From Morinoia aosen (taxonomy: Eukaryota > Arthropoda > Malacostraca > Amphipoda > Talitridae), in the NCBI GenBank assembly GCA_030386875.1, contig CM059578.1:27079009-27143008 (forward strand): DNA of 64,000 nt. Reading direction: 5' to 3'. The notes under the pieces are model-generated. The model did not search any database. It was not told the origin of the DNA and worked only from the letters and a program-made list of their open reading frames with translations. Positions 1 through 11,859 of the stretch are shown here, piece by piece. Numbering within the stretch: position 1 is the first letter of the stretch; the number at the start of each line of letters is the position of its first letter. Made by a program: the position numbers and the translations under genes.

Positions 1-190
1 CATGAGTGTGTGTGTACATGTGTGTGTGCGTGGATGAGCGTGGTGCTGTGTGTGTGTGTATGGTGTTGTGTGTGTTTATGTGTGTGTCTTTATGAGCGTG
101 GTGCTCTGTGTGTGTTTGTGTGTCTATGTGTGTGGTGTTGTGTGTGTTTTTGTGTGTGTATGTATGAACGTGGTGTAGTGTGTGTATGTA
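1..190. repeat. GT-rich microsatellite/minisatellite
   Basis: Imperfect (GT)n broken by short motifs such as ATGAGCGTGGTG, which recur about every 45-50 bases. The open frame across it (Cys/Val-rich) is a product of the repeat and is not called as a gene. Confidence 0.9.
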
Positions 191-392
191 ATACCATTTT
201 ATTGTTGAATTGTACAATCACGATGCTATCACCATTGGCATTGTTACTATTGCATCAAACTCCGTTTCCAATGATGTACCTCGTGGCTCAGTTTTGTTGC
301 CACCACGTACTGCACCAGCGATACATTATTTGATATTTCCGACAACCGTAACTATCTCACGATGCGTGATGTCGCTTCGGCTGCGCGATTCA

Positions 393-500
393 TTTTATGA
401 TCATCGACATTTTATGATCATTTTGATCATTTCATTTTATGATCATTTTGATCATTTCATTTTATGATCATTTTGATCATTTCATTTTATGATCATTTTG
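393..500. repeat. 25-bp tandem repeat
   Basis: About four copies of a 25-bp unit containing TTTATGATCATTTTGATCAT; TTTATGATC starts at 411, 436, 461 and 486. Each unit is rich in the palindrome TGATCA. Confidence 0.9.
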
Positions 501-1639
501 CGCCCGCACACACACCTGCTCATTAAAATAATGCTTTCATTTCAAATAATGCTTAAAAATAATACTTGGAATCGTATCCCTGTAAGTTGTGTTGTGCCCC
601 ACTGCACACACACACACACACACACAGTAACGCAACTTGCCGTCCACTCCTTTTTAGTTAATATAATTTCATGCCCAGTAATATCTGTTTGGTTCGAGTG
701 ATGTGTCTCTCAAGGACTGGAAAATGAAATGAAAAGCAAGTAAGGAATCATAAACAAGTAGGTGCGCTTGCCAATTTAAGCCTCATCTCAAGGATATTAA
801 TAGACTGAGGAAGGCGTCTCTCAAAAATCTTTTATGAGAATAAATTTGCGACAAATGTGCGATGGAAACGTGTAGAGACTCAAACCTCACGTTCAGCCCT
901 ACCTGCTATCCCTCCCACGTCTTCTGCATTACTTTACCACACTAAAATTTTAAGGTCCTTTAAAATAGAAAGTGGAAGTTTAATAGAGATAGTGAAACGA
1001 ATTATAACTAGATAAGCAAACAAAGTAGCGAATTTCATTTATTCCAAATATTTAGAAGCAATCGAGTCAACAGTGAAATATTTTCTACGAAAATTGGACA
1101 AATGATTTAACTGTGAGATAATTTCGAAAGTTTGCGTTCATATTCGTGAAACTACCAGAAATGTAATGATGTAATTTCCATTTCCAGCTTTAATGTTCAA
1201 TTCTATTATCAAATTTTGAGTTCTCATCGTAATTTTCATTCGCAATTCTTATTCACAATTCAAACTCAAGTTTTGAGACTTTTTTATTTTAAACTCCTTA
1301 TTATAATTTTCAAAATATTAATTGCGATTGCTATAGTTTCAACTCCTTATTCTAATATTCGATATAATTTTAAATACAAATTACGAGCACTTAATTCAAA
1401 TTTGGAATTTGAAAATTCCTATATAAATTTCCAATTTCTTTTTTCAATTTCTAATTTGAATATGCAACTCAATTGCTTATTCATGATCTCAAAATTTAAA
1501 TCCAAAACTTACCACAACACCTTCGTTGACGTAAAGAAAGACTCAGTGCCCCAAGTTACCCACCGTTACCCACTCCTCTCACTCGGCCACTCGTGAGTGA
1601 GTTGGGTCACGCACTCTTCATCTCACACAAAAGGGAGAA
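501..1639. other. AT-rich stretch with no gene seen
   Basis: No conserved coding segment was recognised on either strand. There is a short (CA)n run near 603-626, and 1200-1500 is low-complexity AT-rich DNA built from variants of AATTTTCAA. The open frame at 1216-1596 lies in that low-complexity DNA and has no recognisable domain. Confidence 0.6.
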
Positions 1640-1780
1640 AAGAAAAGGAAGAAAATCAGTTTATTTCCAATGAAAATGATACAAACAGCACATCATTGGT
1701 TTTTAAAGAAAGGTTCTTAAATAAAGAAAGGTTCTTAGAGAAAGAAAGGTTCTTAAAGAAAGGTCAAGAGGTGTATGTAT
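1640..1780 (-). repeat. Tail fragment of interspersed family B, plus 18-bp repeat
   Basis: Contains the family-B signature: a purine-rich run, then TTTATTTCCAATGAA, GATACAAA and CATCATTGGTTTTTAAA. The same order recurs near 10,090, 14,100, 24,870, 43,020 and 48,350. It is followed by three or four copies of an 18-bp AAAGAAAGGTTCTTA-type unit. Read on the minus strand, the family ends in an ATTGGAAATAAA-like tail, typical of a retroposon 3' end. Confidence 0.6.
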
Positions 1781-2084
1781 AACTTCTCTTTTTATGTTTT
1801 TCTGTTTGTAGTAGCTGTTTCAGGAAGTAATCCTTGAAGCTGGACTACAATTTCATGAATTTACTTTTAAAAAGCAATGGTATTTATGTTTTATTCATTT
1901 ATTCCATTGGAGTAGCAGTTTCTTGATATTGGTCTTCCTTAGCAACCATGAAGCCGATCCACCACAACATGAAATTTAAAAAAAAGCAATGTTATTTTTT
2001 TTTGTACCAACTTAACTGAAAATAAACCAATTTTCTGTTCTACCTGTAAAAGTTACAGCTGGCGTTCAGTTTACTATTGTTATG

Positions 2085-2965
2085 TTCACAGTGATGCTCA
2101 GTGTTATGCTTAAGGGGTTGAGTCATTTGATGCGCTAGGTGATGTCTTAACGAGGTGCTCAAATAAAAAGTGTATAAACACCAAAGTGATGCTTAATGGA
2201 GTGTCCAAAAGGATTCCCATAGTGATGCACAAAGTGATGTTCAAGTAAGAACCACAATGACACATCACTGATGCTTCTAAGCGTTTCCTTGGAGGATGTT
2301 CGAAGTGATGAGCAATTTGATGCCGAAAGTAATGATTCAGGTTAAAACGCTAAAAGTGATGAATAATTTAATGACCAGAGAGATATCTGAAATTATGCAT
2401 TACAAGTTAACAGAAATGATGAATTAGTTGATGCTTTAGGCTATAATCCCAGTGATGTTCAAGGCGATGCTCACAGTGATGCCCAGAGTGATGCTCACAG
2501 CGATTCCCGAAGCGGTGATAATAGTGATGCCCAAAACTATGCTCTCAGTGATGCATAAAGCGATGCTCACTGTGATGCCCAAAGTGATGCTCACAGTGAT
2601 GCCCAAAACTATGCTCACAGTGTTGCATGAAGTGATGCTCAAAGGTTGCCCGGAGTTATGTTCAAAGGATGCTCTAAGTGATGCTCAAAGGATGCACAAA
2701 GTGATGCCCAAAGTGAAGCTCAAAGGATACTCAAAGTTATGTTTACCGTGATGAACAATTCGATGCTCACAGTGATGCACAATGCGATGCTCACAGCGAT
2801 GCCTATAGCAATGCTCGCAGTGATACCCAAAACTATACTCACAGTGCTGCATAAAGCGGTACCCAAAGGATGCCCAAAGTGATGCCAAAAGGATGCCCAA
2901 AGTGATACTCACAGTGATGCATAATGCGATGCCCAAAGGATGCCCAAAGTGATGCCGAGGCTTTT
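2085..2965. repeat. Degenerate 12-bp minisatellite
   Basis: About 70 units related to AGTGATGCCCAA or AGTGATGCTCAC. Because 12 is a multiple of 3, both strands stay open for stretches and give artefact peptides rich in MLTVMP on plus and ITVSI on minus. Order is best kept at 2440-2950; the left part is more decayed. Confidence 0.9.
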
Positions 2966-4119
2966 TAGGAAGCGACGCTGGGCGGCTGCAGTGCCCACCT
3001 GACACCACGCCGTTTAGGCCTACCTGCGCCTACCGGGCCTCGTAAACACCGCCGCCTCGCTGCGCCTACACAACCTCCAGCAACAGAAAAACAATGTGCT
3101 GCATGTGAAGTTGCACCAGAAACACAAGATGGTATTAGGGCTTTGTACCAGCAACACAAACAAAATGTGCTGCATGTCAAGTTGCACCAGCAACACAAAC
3201 ACAATGTGCTGCAGGTGCAGTTGCGTGGGTACAGAGACAACACTTTGCTCCTATGCATCATTGTGAAGTCGCTGAAATTTGCCCTATTTTCATATTATTT
3301 TGACTTGACTTGGAGCCTGTAAATTTTTCTGTATATTTCTTATGCCTGCTCATTAACTCAGCAGAACGAGGTAAGAACTGATGAGTAAAGTGAAACTCAT
3401 TTTCGGGCATTCTGAATATCATCAGTCCAGAAGCACTTCAGTCAATGTTTTTTTAGGAATTTACGTTATGTTTCATTTAAAGACCACAACGCAGAACTTA
3501 TATGAGCGGAAGTTTCGACTTGCATGCATTTTACTTACAATTAGGCAACATCAAGGAAGACTAAAAAAATACTGTTCCCTTTTTGAAACAAAAATCTTTG
3601 ATAACAAAAGCCTGATCGGTTTGAAAGAACCTATTTGATTTGGGGGAAATATTTATATAGCTCCATTTTAACTCAGTCAACGCCTACATGTAACTAAAAG
3701 TAAGAATTAATATAAGCAGGAAAAATGAAATGCAAGCATTTTGTTCAAGATTAAATTCGATCCAGAAGCCCGTTTTTCCTATAATAAATGATAATAGCTC
3801 AAATGTATTGAATATATAACAAAATAATTATAATCTCATAACATAATCTCATTGACAATGATAATAACATAGATAACAATAAGAAAAAACATAAGTTTCA
3901 TTTTTCGATTAATCATTTTAAAACATTCAGGTAAGGGATGGAGTTCTCCCAATTTTCACTGCCCCTAATTTCCAGTACTAGAACAATCGTTTCCAGAAGA
4001 GAAAACTATCTCTTATGAGCATATTTACAGCCTACTTCTGAAATAAATTTAAGCAAATTGCTGAATTTTAATTTTTGAAACTTACTATATTTTGGTGACT
4101 TGGAATTTCATTAACTTTG
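2966..4119. other. No gene seen; short decayed repeat inside
   Basis: From 3090 to 3225 there are three decayed copies of a unit of about 55 bp containing AATGTGCTGCATGT and AAGTTGCACCAG. The remainder is AT-rich with no conserved coding segment. The open frame at 3381-3638 is unrecognised and has no supporting features. Confidence 0.6.
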
Positions 4120-4120
4120 A

Positions 4121-4890
4121 TTTTCATTCCAGTCAACGAGTCATTCATTAAATATAATTTTCATTCCAGTAGACGAGTCATTCATTAAATATAATTTTCA
4201 TTCCAGTAGACGAGTCATTCATTAAATATAATTTTCATTCCAGTCAACGAGTCATTCATTAAATATAATTTTCATTCCAGTCAACGAGTCATTCATTAAA
4301 TATAATTTTCATTCCAGTAGACGAGTCATTCATTAAATATAATTTTCATTCCAGTCAACGAGTCATTCATTAAATATAATTTTCATTCCAGTCAACGAGT
4401 CATTCATTAAATATAATTTTCATTCCAGTAGACGAGTCATTCATTAAATATAATTTTCATTCCAGTCAACGAGTCATTCATTAAATATAATTTTCATTCC
4501 AGTAGACGAGTCATTCACTAAATATAATTTTCATTCCAGTCAACGAGTCATTCACTAAATATAATTTTCATTCCAGTCAACGAGTCATTCACTAAATATA
4601 ATTTTCATGCCAGTCAACGAGTCATTCACTAAATATAATTTTCATTCCAGTCAACGAGTCATTCACTAAATATAATTTTCATTCCAGTCAACGAGTCATT
4701 CACTAAATATAATTTTCATTCCAGTCAACGAGTCATTCACTAAATATAATTTTCATTCCAGTTAACGAGTCATTCACTAAATATAATTTTCATTCCAGTT
4801 AACGAGTCATTCACTAAATATAATTTTCATTCCAGTTAACGAGTCATTCACTAAATATAATTTTCATTCCAGTTAACGAGTAATTCCTCC
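4121..4890. repeat. 37-bp satellite-like array, 21 units
   Basis: Twenty-one near-perfect 37-bp units. Each contains TATAATTTTCATTCCAGT followed by an ACGAG core. Units differ at two places: GTCAACGAG, GTAGACGAG or GTTAACGAG, and ATTCATTAAAT or ATTCACTAAAT. The first ten units carry CATTAAAT and the later ones CACTAAAT. GTTAACGAG is confined to the last four. This is a record of step-wise expansion. Each unit also holds a pyrimidine-rich TTTTCATTCCAG that resembles a 3' splice site. Confidence 0.97.
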
Positions 4891-5044
4891 GACAACTACG
4901 ATTAGCTTCGCTCAATCACAGACATGCACCAGCTGTTGTTTTTTTCCTTTGAGTGTTGGCGGTGGAGGCGCCGCACGAAGGCAAATGATTTGGGAGTCAC
5001 AAAATTCCAAGAAGGACCGAGTGCCGCATTTTGCAGCGCGGGAC

Positions 5045-5410
5045 GTTCGTCTCTGTTTCGTAACGAGCAGCTGTGGCATGACTGTAGGTCTGAATCCTGC
5101 TCTACTGCCCGAGTGAAAGATTTTTAAAAATTCTTGTAGATTTACAGTAATGAAGAAAAATACAGCTACGCATGTCTGTAGGTACTGACTCTTGATCTAC
5201 CGTCCGAGTAACGTCGATCTTCACAAATTCGTGCAGATTTTTCAGTAATGAATAAAAATACAGTTGGTACGCCCGTCTGAGAAACGATGAATCATTAAAA
5301 TTCTTGAAGATTTTTCGATAATCAAGAAAAACTCAGTTGGCACGCCCGTCCGAGTAACGATGATTTTTTAAATTTTTGTAGATTTTTCAGTAATGAAGAA
5401 AAATACAGTT
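5045..5410. repeat. Decayed 72-98-bp tandem repeat
   Basis: Four copies of a unit containing CTTGTAGATTTTTCAGTAAT and GAAGAAAAATACAGTTG, spaced 98, 73 and 72 bp, with ACGCCCGTC as a linking motif. Confidence 0.75.
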
Positions 5411-5698
5411 GCACATGACTTGCTGATCAAACTTGAATAATTCACTTTTAGTGCAATTCAATTCGCGTAAGAACACATTGACCGGGACAAAAATTTTTCG
5501 ACTTTGTCGAAGACAGTTTATTTTAAAGTTGAATTTTCGATTTTCAGCAGCTTTATTCTCTGTTAAATGTAGCCTGACCACCTTAATTTGTGTGAGCAGG
5601 TCACTGTGTCCTGCAACCATTTTTCTCTACTTGTTTTTGAGGACACCATTTCCCTACAGAATATACAAAGCGACTGACATGCCTTAGAAGAGGCAGTG

Positions 5699-5919
5699 GA
5701 TCTTTTCCAGATAAGCCCCGCCACTAATGCAACAAATAAGTTCACCGGCTTTTAACTTTCGAAATAATGCACCTATCGACTTCAAACTACTTTCAAACGA
5801 AAGATTAAAACATTCTATCACTTGAATGTAATTTGAAGTCAATTGGTGCATTATTTCGAAAGCTACAAGTGGGTGAACTTATGTGTTACATTATTGGCGG
5901 GGCTTATCTGGAAAAGATC
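5699..5919. mobile_element. Palindromic MITE, 221 bp
   Basis: The two halves are inverted copies of each other over about 100 bases. The left arm begins GATCTTTTCCAGATAAGCCC and the right arm ends with its complement. Inner parts also match, for example CTTTCGAAATAATGCACC on both arms. No coding capacity. No clear target duplication was found, so the superfamily is undetermined. Confidence 0.85.
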
Positions 5920-6399
5920 TGAGGCGGTCGACCCTACATCCCATACTGAACTCTTGTGTGAATGAGTACCGTCTCGGCTCAAGGTGTTCGTTATTGCGTT
6001 TCCTTATTAGTAATTATCGAACTTTAGGAATTTCATCAAAAAATATCTTTTTATCTAACTGCATTAAAATGTTGAATATATCATACATGATTATAACTAG
6101 AGCGTTCGATACATCACACCTCCGTTCACCTCCGGAACGCTTCGCAGGTCTCCCTTCAAAGATCCTCTGAGACCCGCGGCTTCTGGAGACGAAGACCGGC
6201 CCGATGAGGAGGAGGCTGGTGAGCCTGAGAAGAGAGCTTCTCCCTAATTGACTGCAGTTCAGTGACTCAGCAGAATATGAATTGTGTCTTTTATACGCGT
6301 TTTGGACCGGTCGTGTGAGCGTGACGCTTTTTGGCCCTTGAAACGCGGCCGCTTGTCCGGCAGAGACGGAGGTGTCGGGAGCAAGTGGGGACAGCGCTT

Positions 6400-6680
6400 C
6401 GGCCACACACACACACACACACACACACTGAAAGAAATATAGGAAACAAAATAACAGCTCATTTCCAATCCACTCACACACACGCAGGAAGAAATATAAG
6501 AAAGAAAAAGAGCTCATTTCCAATCCACACACACACACACTGAAAGAAATGTAAAAAAGAAAATAACAGTTTATTTCCAATCCAAACACACTTAGAAAAA
6601 AGAAAAGAAGGAAAAACCGTTTAATTCAAATCCACACACACAAACAAAGAGAAAAAAGAAAAACTGTGCATTTCCAAGAA
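6400..6680. repeat. Composite (CA)n minisatellite
   Basis: Four or five copies of a 60-75-bp unit, each made of (CA)n, a GAAAGAAATATAAGAAA-like stretch and a piece resembling the family-B tail (TTTATTTCCAATCC). This suggests a retroposon tail that was amplified in tandem. The 191-residue minus-strand frame at 6014-6589 crosses it and is judged an artefact. Confidence 0.8.
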
Positions 6681-6811
6681 AGTTGGTGCATGAAATGTGT
6701 AACATTGGGTTTTAAAATATCTTAACTGTCGTGAGGATACATCACCATACGAGGCACGGCACGGCTATCGCCCAGCACAAGTTGGGGACATTGTAAAATG
6801 GAAAACCCAAA

Positions 6812-6905
6812 GCCAGTAAGGCAGAAGACACAAAGACAGTAAGGCAGAAGACACAAAGACAGTAAGGCAGAAGACACAAAGACAGCAAGGCAAACGACAC
6901 AAAGA
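6812..6905. repeat. 23-bp tandem repeat
   Basis: Four copies of a 23-bp unit containing AAGGCAGAAGACACAAAGAC (starts near 6818, 6841 and 6864, plus a degraded copy). Confidence 0.9.
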
Positions 6906-7029
6906 TATAAAGGCATAAGCCACAAACATCTCATTACGTCGAGTAACTCGGTTGCATCGACGTACAGGTACGAAAAATGACAGAAATACCGGCACAAGAA
7001 TGTAAAATTTGCTTCAGTTATGGGTTGGG

Positions 7030-7610
7030 TCATTCTGTATCGCAAAGACAGCTTGCATTCGACGTGGGATGGACCAGCTGAGGTCCAGTTGCTAAAAATT
7101 CACTGAAATTAGCCCCCATTCCTCATGCGTAGCGGTCTCGAGTTCAGGTAGAACACGTGGAGGACGAAACCAACCACGGACTTTGATATACGCACAAATA
7201 TATGATTTCAATGATATGAGATCAGTGGTCTAGAAGCACCGGGTCAAAGTCGTCGTTTCATCATTACGATTTTTTAACCGCGTTTAAATACAGTGAGCAG
7301 TGTGGACAAAGGTGTTGTCATTTTGGAATAGTGGACTTTCTCCTGAAAACAATGTATGAAGCCAAGATTTGATGAAATCTGCGAAAATACTGCGATAGTT
7401 ATCGCCTGTGATGGTCACGAGTGGCTCCAAGCCACGCCAGGATATCGATTCCCCAATACATCACGCTGATACATTCATTTAGACTGCCCGTATGGCAGTG
7501 TAGTCTGATGCTATTGTTTCCAATACCAATCTATTATGGTCAATTCGTTAGTCCCGGTGATCATTCCAGTCAAGATGGTACATGACATATATTCAATATT
7601 CAGGTTTCCC
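7030..7610 (-). pseudogene. Tc1-type transposase relic
   Basis: Minus-strand translation in pieces resembles the C-terminal half of Tc1/IS630-type transposases. From N to C terminus I read a VMYWG-like block (near 7480), a FQNDN...HTAHC block that corresponds to the catalytic-Asp segment FQQDNxxxHTA (near 7290-7330), then RPPRVLPELETA, HEEWG and SIPRRMQAVF near 7040-7150. Several stops and frame changes interrupt it, so it is not functional. Transposase ends and terminal repeats were not located. Confidence 0.6.
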
Positions 7611-7723
7611 GATACCTAACAAATATCTATAAGAAGACACTGACAAATACCAGTGCAATGACACAATAACCCTTCAACGGCAGCATTTTTGTACTCATAT
7701 TGCCGTTATCACAACCACCATCA

Positions 7724-7947
7724 TTAACCCTTTAACGTTAGCATTATTGTACTCATATTACCGTTACCACAACTACTGTCACCAGACTGGCGCTGGCATC
7801 AGTTTTTCTCCGGTACCAAAACTAGGAAGAAACTGGCAATCGGCAGAGCACTTCTATATAGGAACACATTAGGGAACCAATTGAAAAAGAAATACAATAT
7901 ATCGAAGCTAATTTGAATGGGGATCGCTTAGTCCTCTCAGGCGTTAA
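7724..7947. mobile_element. TTAA-flanked MITE, family P1
   Basis: Starts TTAACCCTTTAACGTTAGCA and ends GGCGTTAAGG, about 224 bp. Two relatives occur at 35,352-35,580 and, interrupted, at 39,395-39,779. The TTAA at each end followed by CCCTTT is typical of piggyBac-like elements; it has no coding capacity. The 60 bases before it (7666-7723) are a second, partial copy of its left end. Confidence 0.75.
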
Positions 7948-9100
7948 GGGAGACGTGTAGTAAAAATCGGTATAGGTGGTCCGATTTTCTGTTTATAGCT
8001 CATTTTATAGGGATTGTTTTCTGAACCTCACGATATGCTTCACTGCTTTGTAAGAATGTTCATTGTTCTACTACAACTTAGCAGACAAATAACCCTAAAA
8101 TACTTCAGAGAACTTTTTCCTCTTATTTCAATTTTTGCAACATATACCAACTTCCAATCTTTATTTCTCCGGAATCATTCTACCTATTTTCACCATTCAA
8201 CTTGCAAAAGGGAGAGAAAGGTATTAGCTATAAAAAATGATCAGAGTATGTTAAATTGTTGTCTTCCAAAATATTTTTTCCGATTTTTTTGAAAAACCTC
8301 TGCAAAATGAAAATTGCACTTCTTCTAATTTTCTACAAACTGATAACAATATTATTCAAACAAGACGGATAGTACTTTTATAGCTAAAAGCTTTCTCTTT
8401 ATTTTGCATGTTTAATGGGGAAAATCGGTCGGAAAAAGCCATCGAGATAGAAATTTGAAAATTTACTTCGAAAAACTTAAAAACGTCATTAACTCAAAAA
8501 TATAAATAATTTCGAAAAAGTCATGTGAGCAAAAATGTCTTAAAATTCATATTTACATAGAACTGGAAAGTTTCAGATGAATTGAACAGTAAACAAACAA
8601 GACGACTCCGAAGCTACACGCACCCCTTAAAGGGATAAGGGAACGCTCCCTGCTGAGCCTGTCCCACCCGCACACCAGGGTAGAGAACTGTGTGTTGCTT
8701 CCATCCCCAAGCTGAGCAGTGCGGGATTCGTGCATTAGAAACTGAGCATTGCTGGCGCTGAAATTCCCACCCCTGAATTATCTGCATACTGGCATACATG
8801 CGTGACAGGTTGATTGAGACGATCAGGTGTAACTGTGTAACATAGGCAATCTCCGCATACCATCTCGCTGAGCACAGTACACATTAAAACTCTGACACGC
8901 CCCACACTAGCACACTGACACACCACACACTAGCACACTCACATACCACGCACACTAACACACCACAGTGCTACACCACACACAGCACAACAACCAGCCA
9001 CACCACACAACTGAGCTCACTTCACAATTCGCTAATCCAGATCACGCTAAGCATCCTCCTCCGTGCAAGTTCCGCCAGGTCACCTATCGGTCAGTGAGCG
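7948..9100. other. No gene seen; AT-rich then CA-rich DNA
   Basis: Positions 7950-8580 are AT-rich with no recognised coding or repeat family. Positions 8590-8830 are more GC-rich but did not match any structural RNA I know. Positions 8880-9010 are a run of CACACCACACTAGCACACT-like repeats of about 20 bp. Open frames here are short and unrecognised. Confidence 0.6.
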
Positions 9101-9104
9101 CTGC

Positions 9105-9570
9105 GCCGCGTTGCGCTCTGCTGCGGGGTGTGGGGTTGCGGGTGTTGCGCTCTGCTGCGGGGTGTGGGGTTGCGGGTGTCGCGTTCTGCTGCGGGGTGTG
9201 GGGTTGCGGGTGTTGAGTTCTGTTGCGGGGGTGTGGGGTTGCGGGTGTTGTGCTCGCCATAGCCATGTGGCTAGAGGTTCTGCCGCCGTGCGGCAGACCC
9301 GGGTTCGAAACTCGGCGCTGGAGGTGGCGATTTTCTCTGTTGGGTATAGGAGAAAAATTCCAAGCACAATACCCCACACTACCCAGGTGTCTGAAATGGG
9401 TACCGGTCTTGACCGGGGGAAAGCGTCATGGCGTCCTGGTGTTAGATATAAGGCATTTGAAAATCCAATGTACAAGGTGATATGTATCAGGCTTGATTGG
9501 AAATAAAGCATCCGTAGATGCCTTCATTATTCATTATGTTGCGCTCTGCTGCGGGGGTGTAGGGCTGAGG
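9105..9570. repeat. 34-37-bp GC-rich minisatellite split by a SINE
   Basis: Four copies of a unit containing GCTCTGCTGCGGGGTGTGG and TTGCGGGTGTTG lie at 9110-9250. A further partial unit (TGTTGCGCTCTGCTGCGGGG) lies at 9537-9560, on the far side of the SINE at 9252-9508. The array therefore probably existed before the SINE insertion. Confidence 0.85.
9252..9508 (+). mobile_element. tRNA-derived SINE, family A, copy 1
   Basis: The head has RNA polymerase III-type boxes: an A-box-like TAGCCATGTGGCTAGAGG and the B box GGGTTCGAAAC. The conserved family core follows, with TACCCAGGTGTCTGAAATGG, GTACCGGTCTTGACCGG and GCGTCCTGGTGTTA, and the 3' tail GATTGGAAATAAAGCATCC. Four further copies exist in the window. 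It is a non-autonomous retroposon, not a working tRNA gene. Confidence 0.85.
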
Positions 9571-10080
9571 GAAGGAGGGAGATTTTGTACTTGCAGGGTG
9601 TGGGGTTCGCTCTGTAACGTTGGCTGGGTACTTGCAGAGTGTGCGTTCAGTTGCGTGAAGGTGCAAGGTGTATGTATGTAGTTATGCAGTTGTGGGGTGT
9701 GTGCGCTGTTTCGGGGGTATGTGTGTGTGAGTGAATGTAATCGCGAGGAGAGCAAGCAGTTGGGTGTGTGGGCAGTTTTTTATATGCGTGTGCTTGGAGT
9801 TACTAGGTGTGAACAATTATTGCAGTAAAAATGACTTACAATACGTATGCGTTGTAGTACTTGTGTATTACAGTAAATGTGCGGTGCACCACCACTTCTG
9901 ACGTAACAACAACAAGAATTTGCTCGACACACATTCACACCCACGGATTCACAAAATAACTCTCGTTGCTGCAACACACGTGAGGACGAAAATATCCTGC
10001 GTATGTCGTATTCTAAGAGTGCTGTCGAAATTCTACTTCCAAGCCAATTTGTCTTATCAAATTTTGCTCGTTTTGGGGAA
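9571..10080. other. GT-rich DNA, no gene seen
   Basis: Positions 9571-9800 are GT-rich and weakly repetitive. Positions 9800-10,080 are ordinary AT-rich sequence. The minus-strand frame at 9780-10,097 is unrecognised. Confidence 0.5.
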
Positions 10081-10084
10081 AAGA

Positions 10085-10240
10085 AGGAAGAAAGCAATAT
10101 AGTTTATTTCCAACAAAGATGATACAAAAAGCTCATCATTGGGTTTCTAAAACATCTTAAAGGTATGATCATTATATGATACACCACATATGAGTATCGT
10201 AATACCCATGTCACTAGTCAAAACCAATGATAGAGGACAA
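10085..10240 (-). mobile_element. Interspersed family B copy
   Basis: Shows the family-B order: AGTTTATTTCCAAC, GATGATACAAAAAGCTCAT, CATTGGGTTTCTAAAAC, then the inner part GAGTATCGTAATACCCATGT. This inner part (ATCGTAATACCCRTGT) is shared with the copy at 43,014 and marks it as more than a simple tail. Confidence 0.7.
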
Positions 10241-10639
10241 TGTATTCATATTGTTGCTTAATCTAGATTTGATAATATATATAATCGTATAGAATACTGT
10301 ATGTTCTAGGGTAACCGATGTTTATTTAAACACTTCATTTTCTCTAAACTAAATCTTAAAATAATACATCTTGAACATAATCTCGCCTTCAGTGATTGCA
10401 CAAAAACATTTATTAATTACACAGTGATACGTAAAGCACGAGGCCATTCCCAAGAAAAAAGTCGACGAGATAAAACTAGAATTTGGACAGGAAGTCCTTT
10501 TATGCGTTTATTGAAGGCACACAACTTTGACAGCTTCACAAAATGTAAAATTAACATCAGCAATCGTGGCTGAGGCCCAATAATAGAGAATTTATTCTAT
10601 TCGTAGAGTTTATTCAGGATTTAACAAACGTATTGAGAT

Positions 10640-10925
10640 AGAAGTAATGTAGCAATGGAAAAAAGACTGTTATATTTTTTGTAGCATCACTCTTATGGCT
10701 ATTTTCAGGCGGTTGCTGTACGTTTTTACTAAATCATTTTGGCATTTTCGACCATTCTTCAACTGCTTATGCCACCCTCAGTTGATAGAGGCTGGTCGGT
10801 CGTCTCGCCTCAATGTTGTTGCTTTTAAAGCACTAACGAACTGCCTCGGCCACATGCTTAGGATCATCGTCCTGTTGGAACAGCCTCAGAGATCCAAGAT
10901 CCACTTTCCACAGAAAATTTGCTAA
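10640..10925 (-). pseudogene. Tc1-type transposase relic
   Basis: The minus strand reads LRLFQQDDDPKHVAEAVR (near 10,835-10,890), a close match to the Tc1 catalytic block FQQDNDPKHTAK. It is followed after a gap by VEEWSKMPK (near 10,750), which matches the EEWxxIP block near the transposase C terminus. Stops and a deletion between the blocks make it a relic. Confidence 0.7.
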
Positions 10926-11859
10926 ATTTTATACTAAAGTTTCACGACAGTCAAGTTAATGAATCACAAAGTTAAATAAAGAGAAAAAATGGTACATTAT
11001 TGAAGATAAATAATTAAATTGTGGTTTTAAGAATTTTTCAGGCCACATTCAATTGGTCTGACATAACAATGACTCAAAATTTAAATAGAGAGAAGGAAAT
11101 GGTGTTTCATTTTCGATAATTTTTAGCGTAAATTTCTCTAATAATTTGGCATGCACTGTTTTCTTTTCAAAACTTTGCAATTTGATCCTATAGCCCTAAA
11201 ACTCGAGTTCAAACGTTAGGGTTTTCACCACGACGAAAAATTTTGCAGCGTAGCCAAATCGACAGAGAAATTTTGCTGCAGTAATACCCCCACGACGATG
11301 CCATGAATTTCTCGGAAATCCCGCTCTTTATGAGAAGAATAGAATGGAAAATGGCAACAGAAATGGCAACCCATTCTAGGGTTGTCCCCAAGTCCCGTGC
11401 CGTCAGACCCCAGTCACGCTGAGGCATCAACCAAAGCATTTACAATCCTCAATTTTCATCCTTCCGAACATTGATGAAAACATTGATGTCAACGAACCTT
11501 TCGAACGTTGGTGTCGACGAACCTGTCGAACATTGATGAGAACATTGATGTCAACGAACCTGTCGAACATTGATGAGAACATTGATATTAACGCGATGTT
11601 TCATTTTCCTTAACGAGGCCGTTACTCAAAGCGTGGTCTGACCGTTTTCTTCTCATTTTTCTAAAATAATAAAACCAATATCACCTTCTTTCTTCCACGG
11701 CACGCGGATGCCACTACTTTTTGAGGTAATACCTTCGGAATTGATCCTGTATCAGATAATTAAATGAAGTTTCCGATAACACCGACTGGAGTTAGCATTT
11801 AGATTTTTCTCTTTAAATACCTATGGAATTCTGATAATAGCAGCAGCGTACCCAGTAAA
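10926..11859. other. No gene seen; 39-bp repeat inside
   Basis: Mostly AT-rich. Positions 11,475-11,595 hold three copies of a 39-bp unit containing AACATTGATGTCAACGAACC. No conserved coding segment was found. Confidence 0.65.

Noticed and set aside
2436-2751. Overlapping open frames on both strands
   Set aside because: A 12-bp repeat whose length is a multiple of three keeps frames open by chance.
4121-4890. CRISPR-like array
   Set aside because: Units are contiguous 37-bp tandem copies without unique spacers, in an animal genome.
6014-6589. 191-codon minus-strand frame
   Set aside because: Crosses a (CA)n composite repeat and unrelated flanks; no recognisable domain.
8590-8830. Possible structural RNA
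   Set aside because: GC-richer and with some short stems, but it matched no U-snRNA, 5S or 7SK motif that I know; not enough to call.
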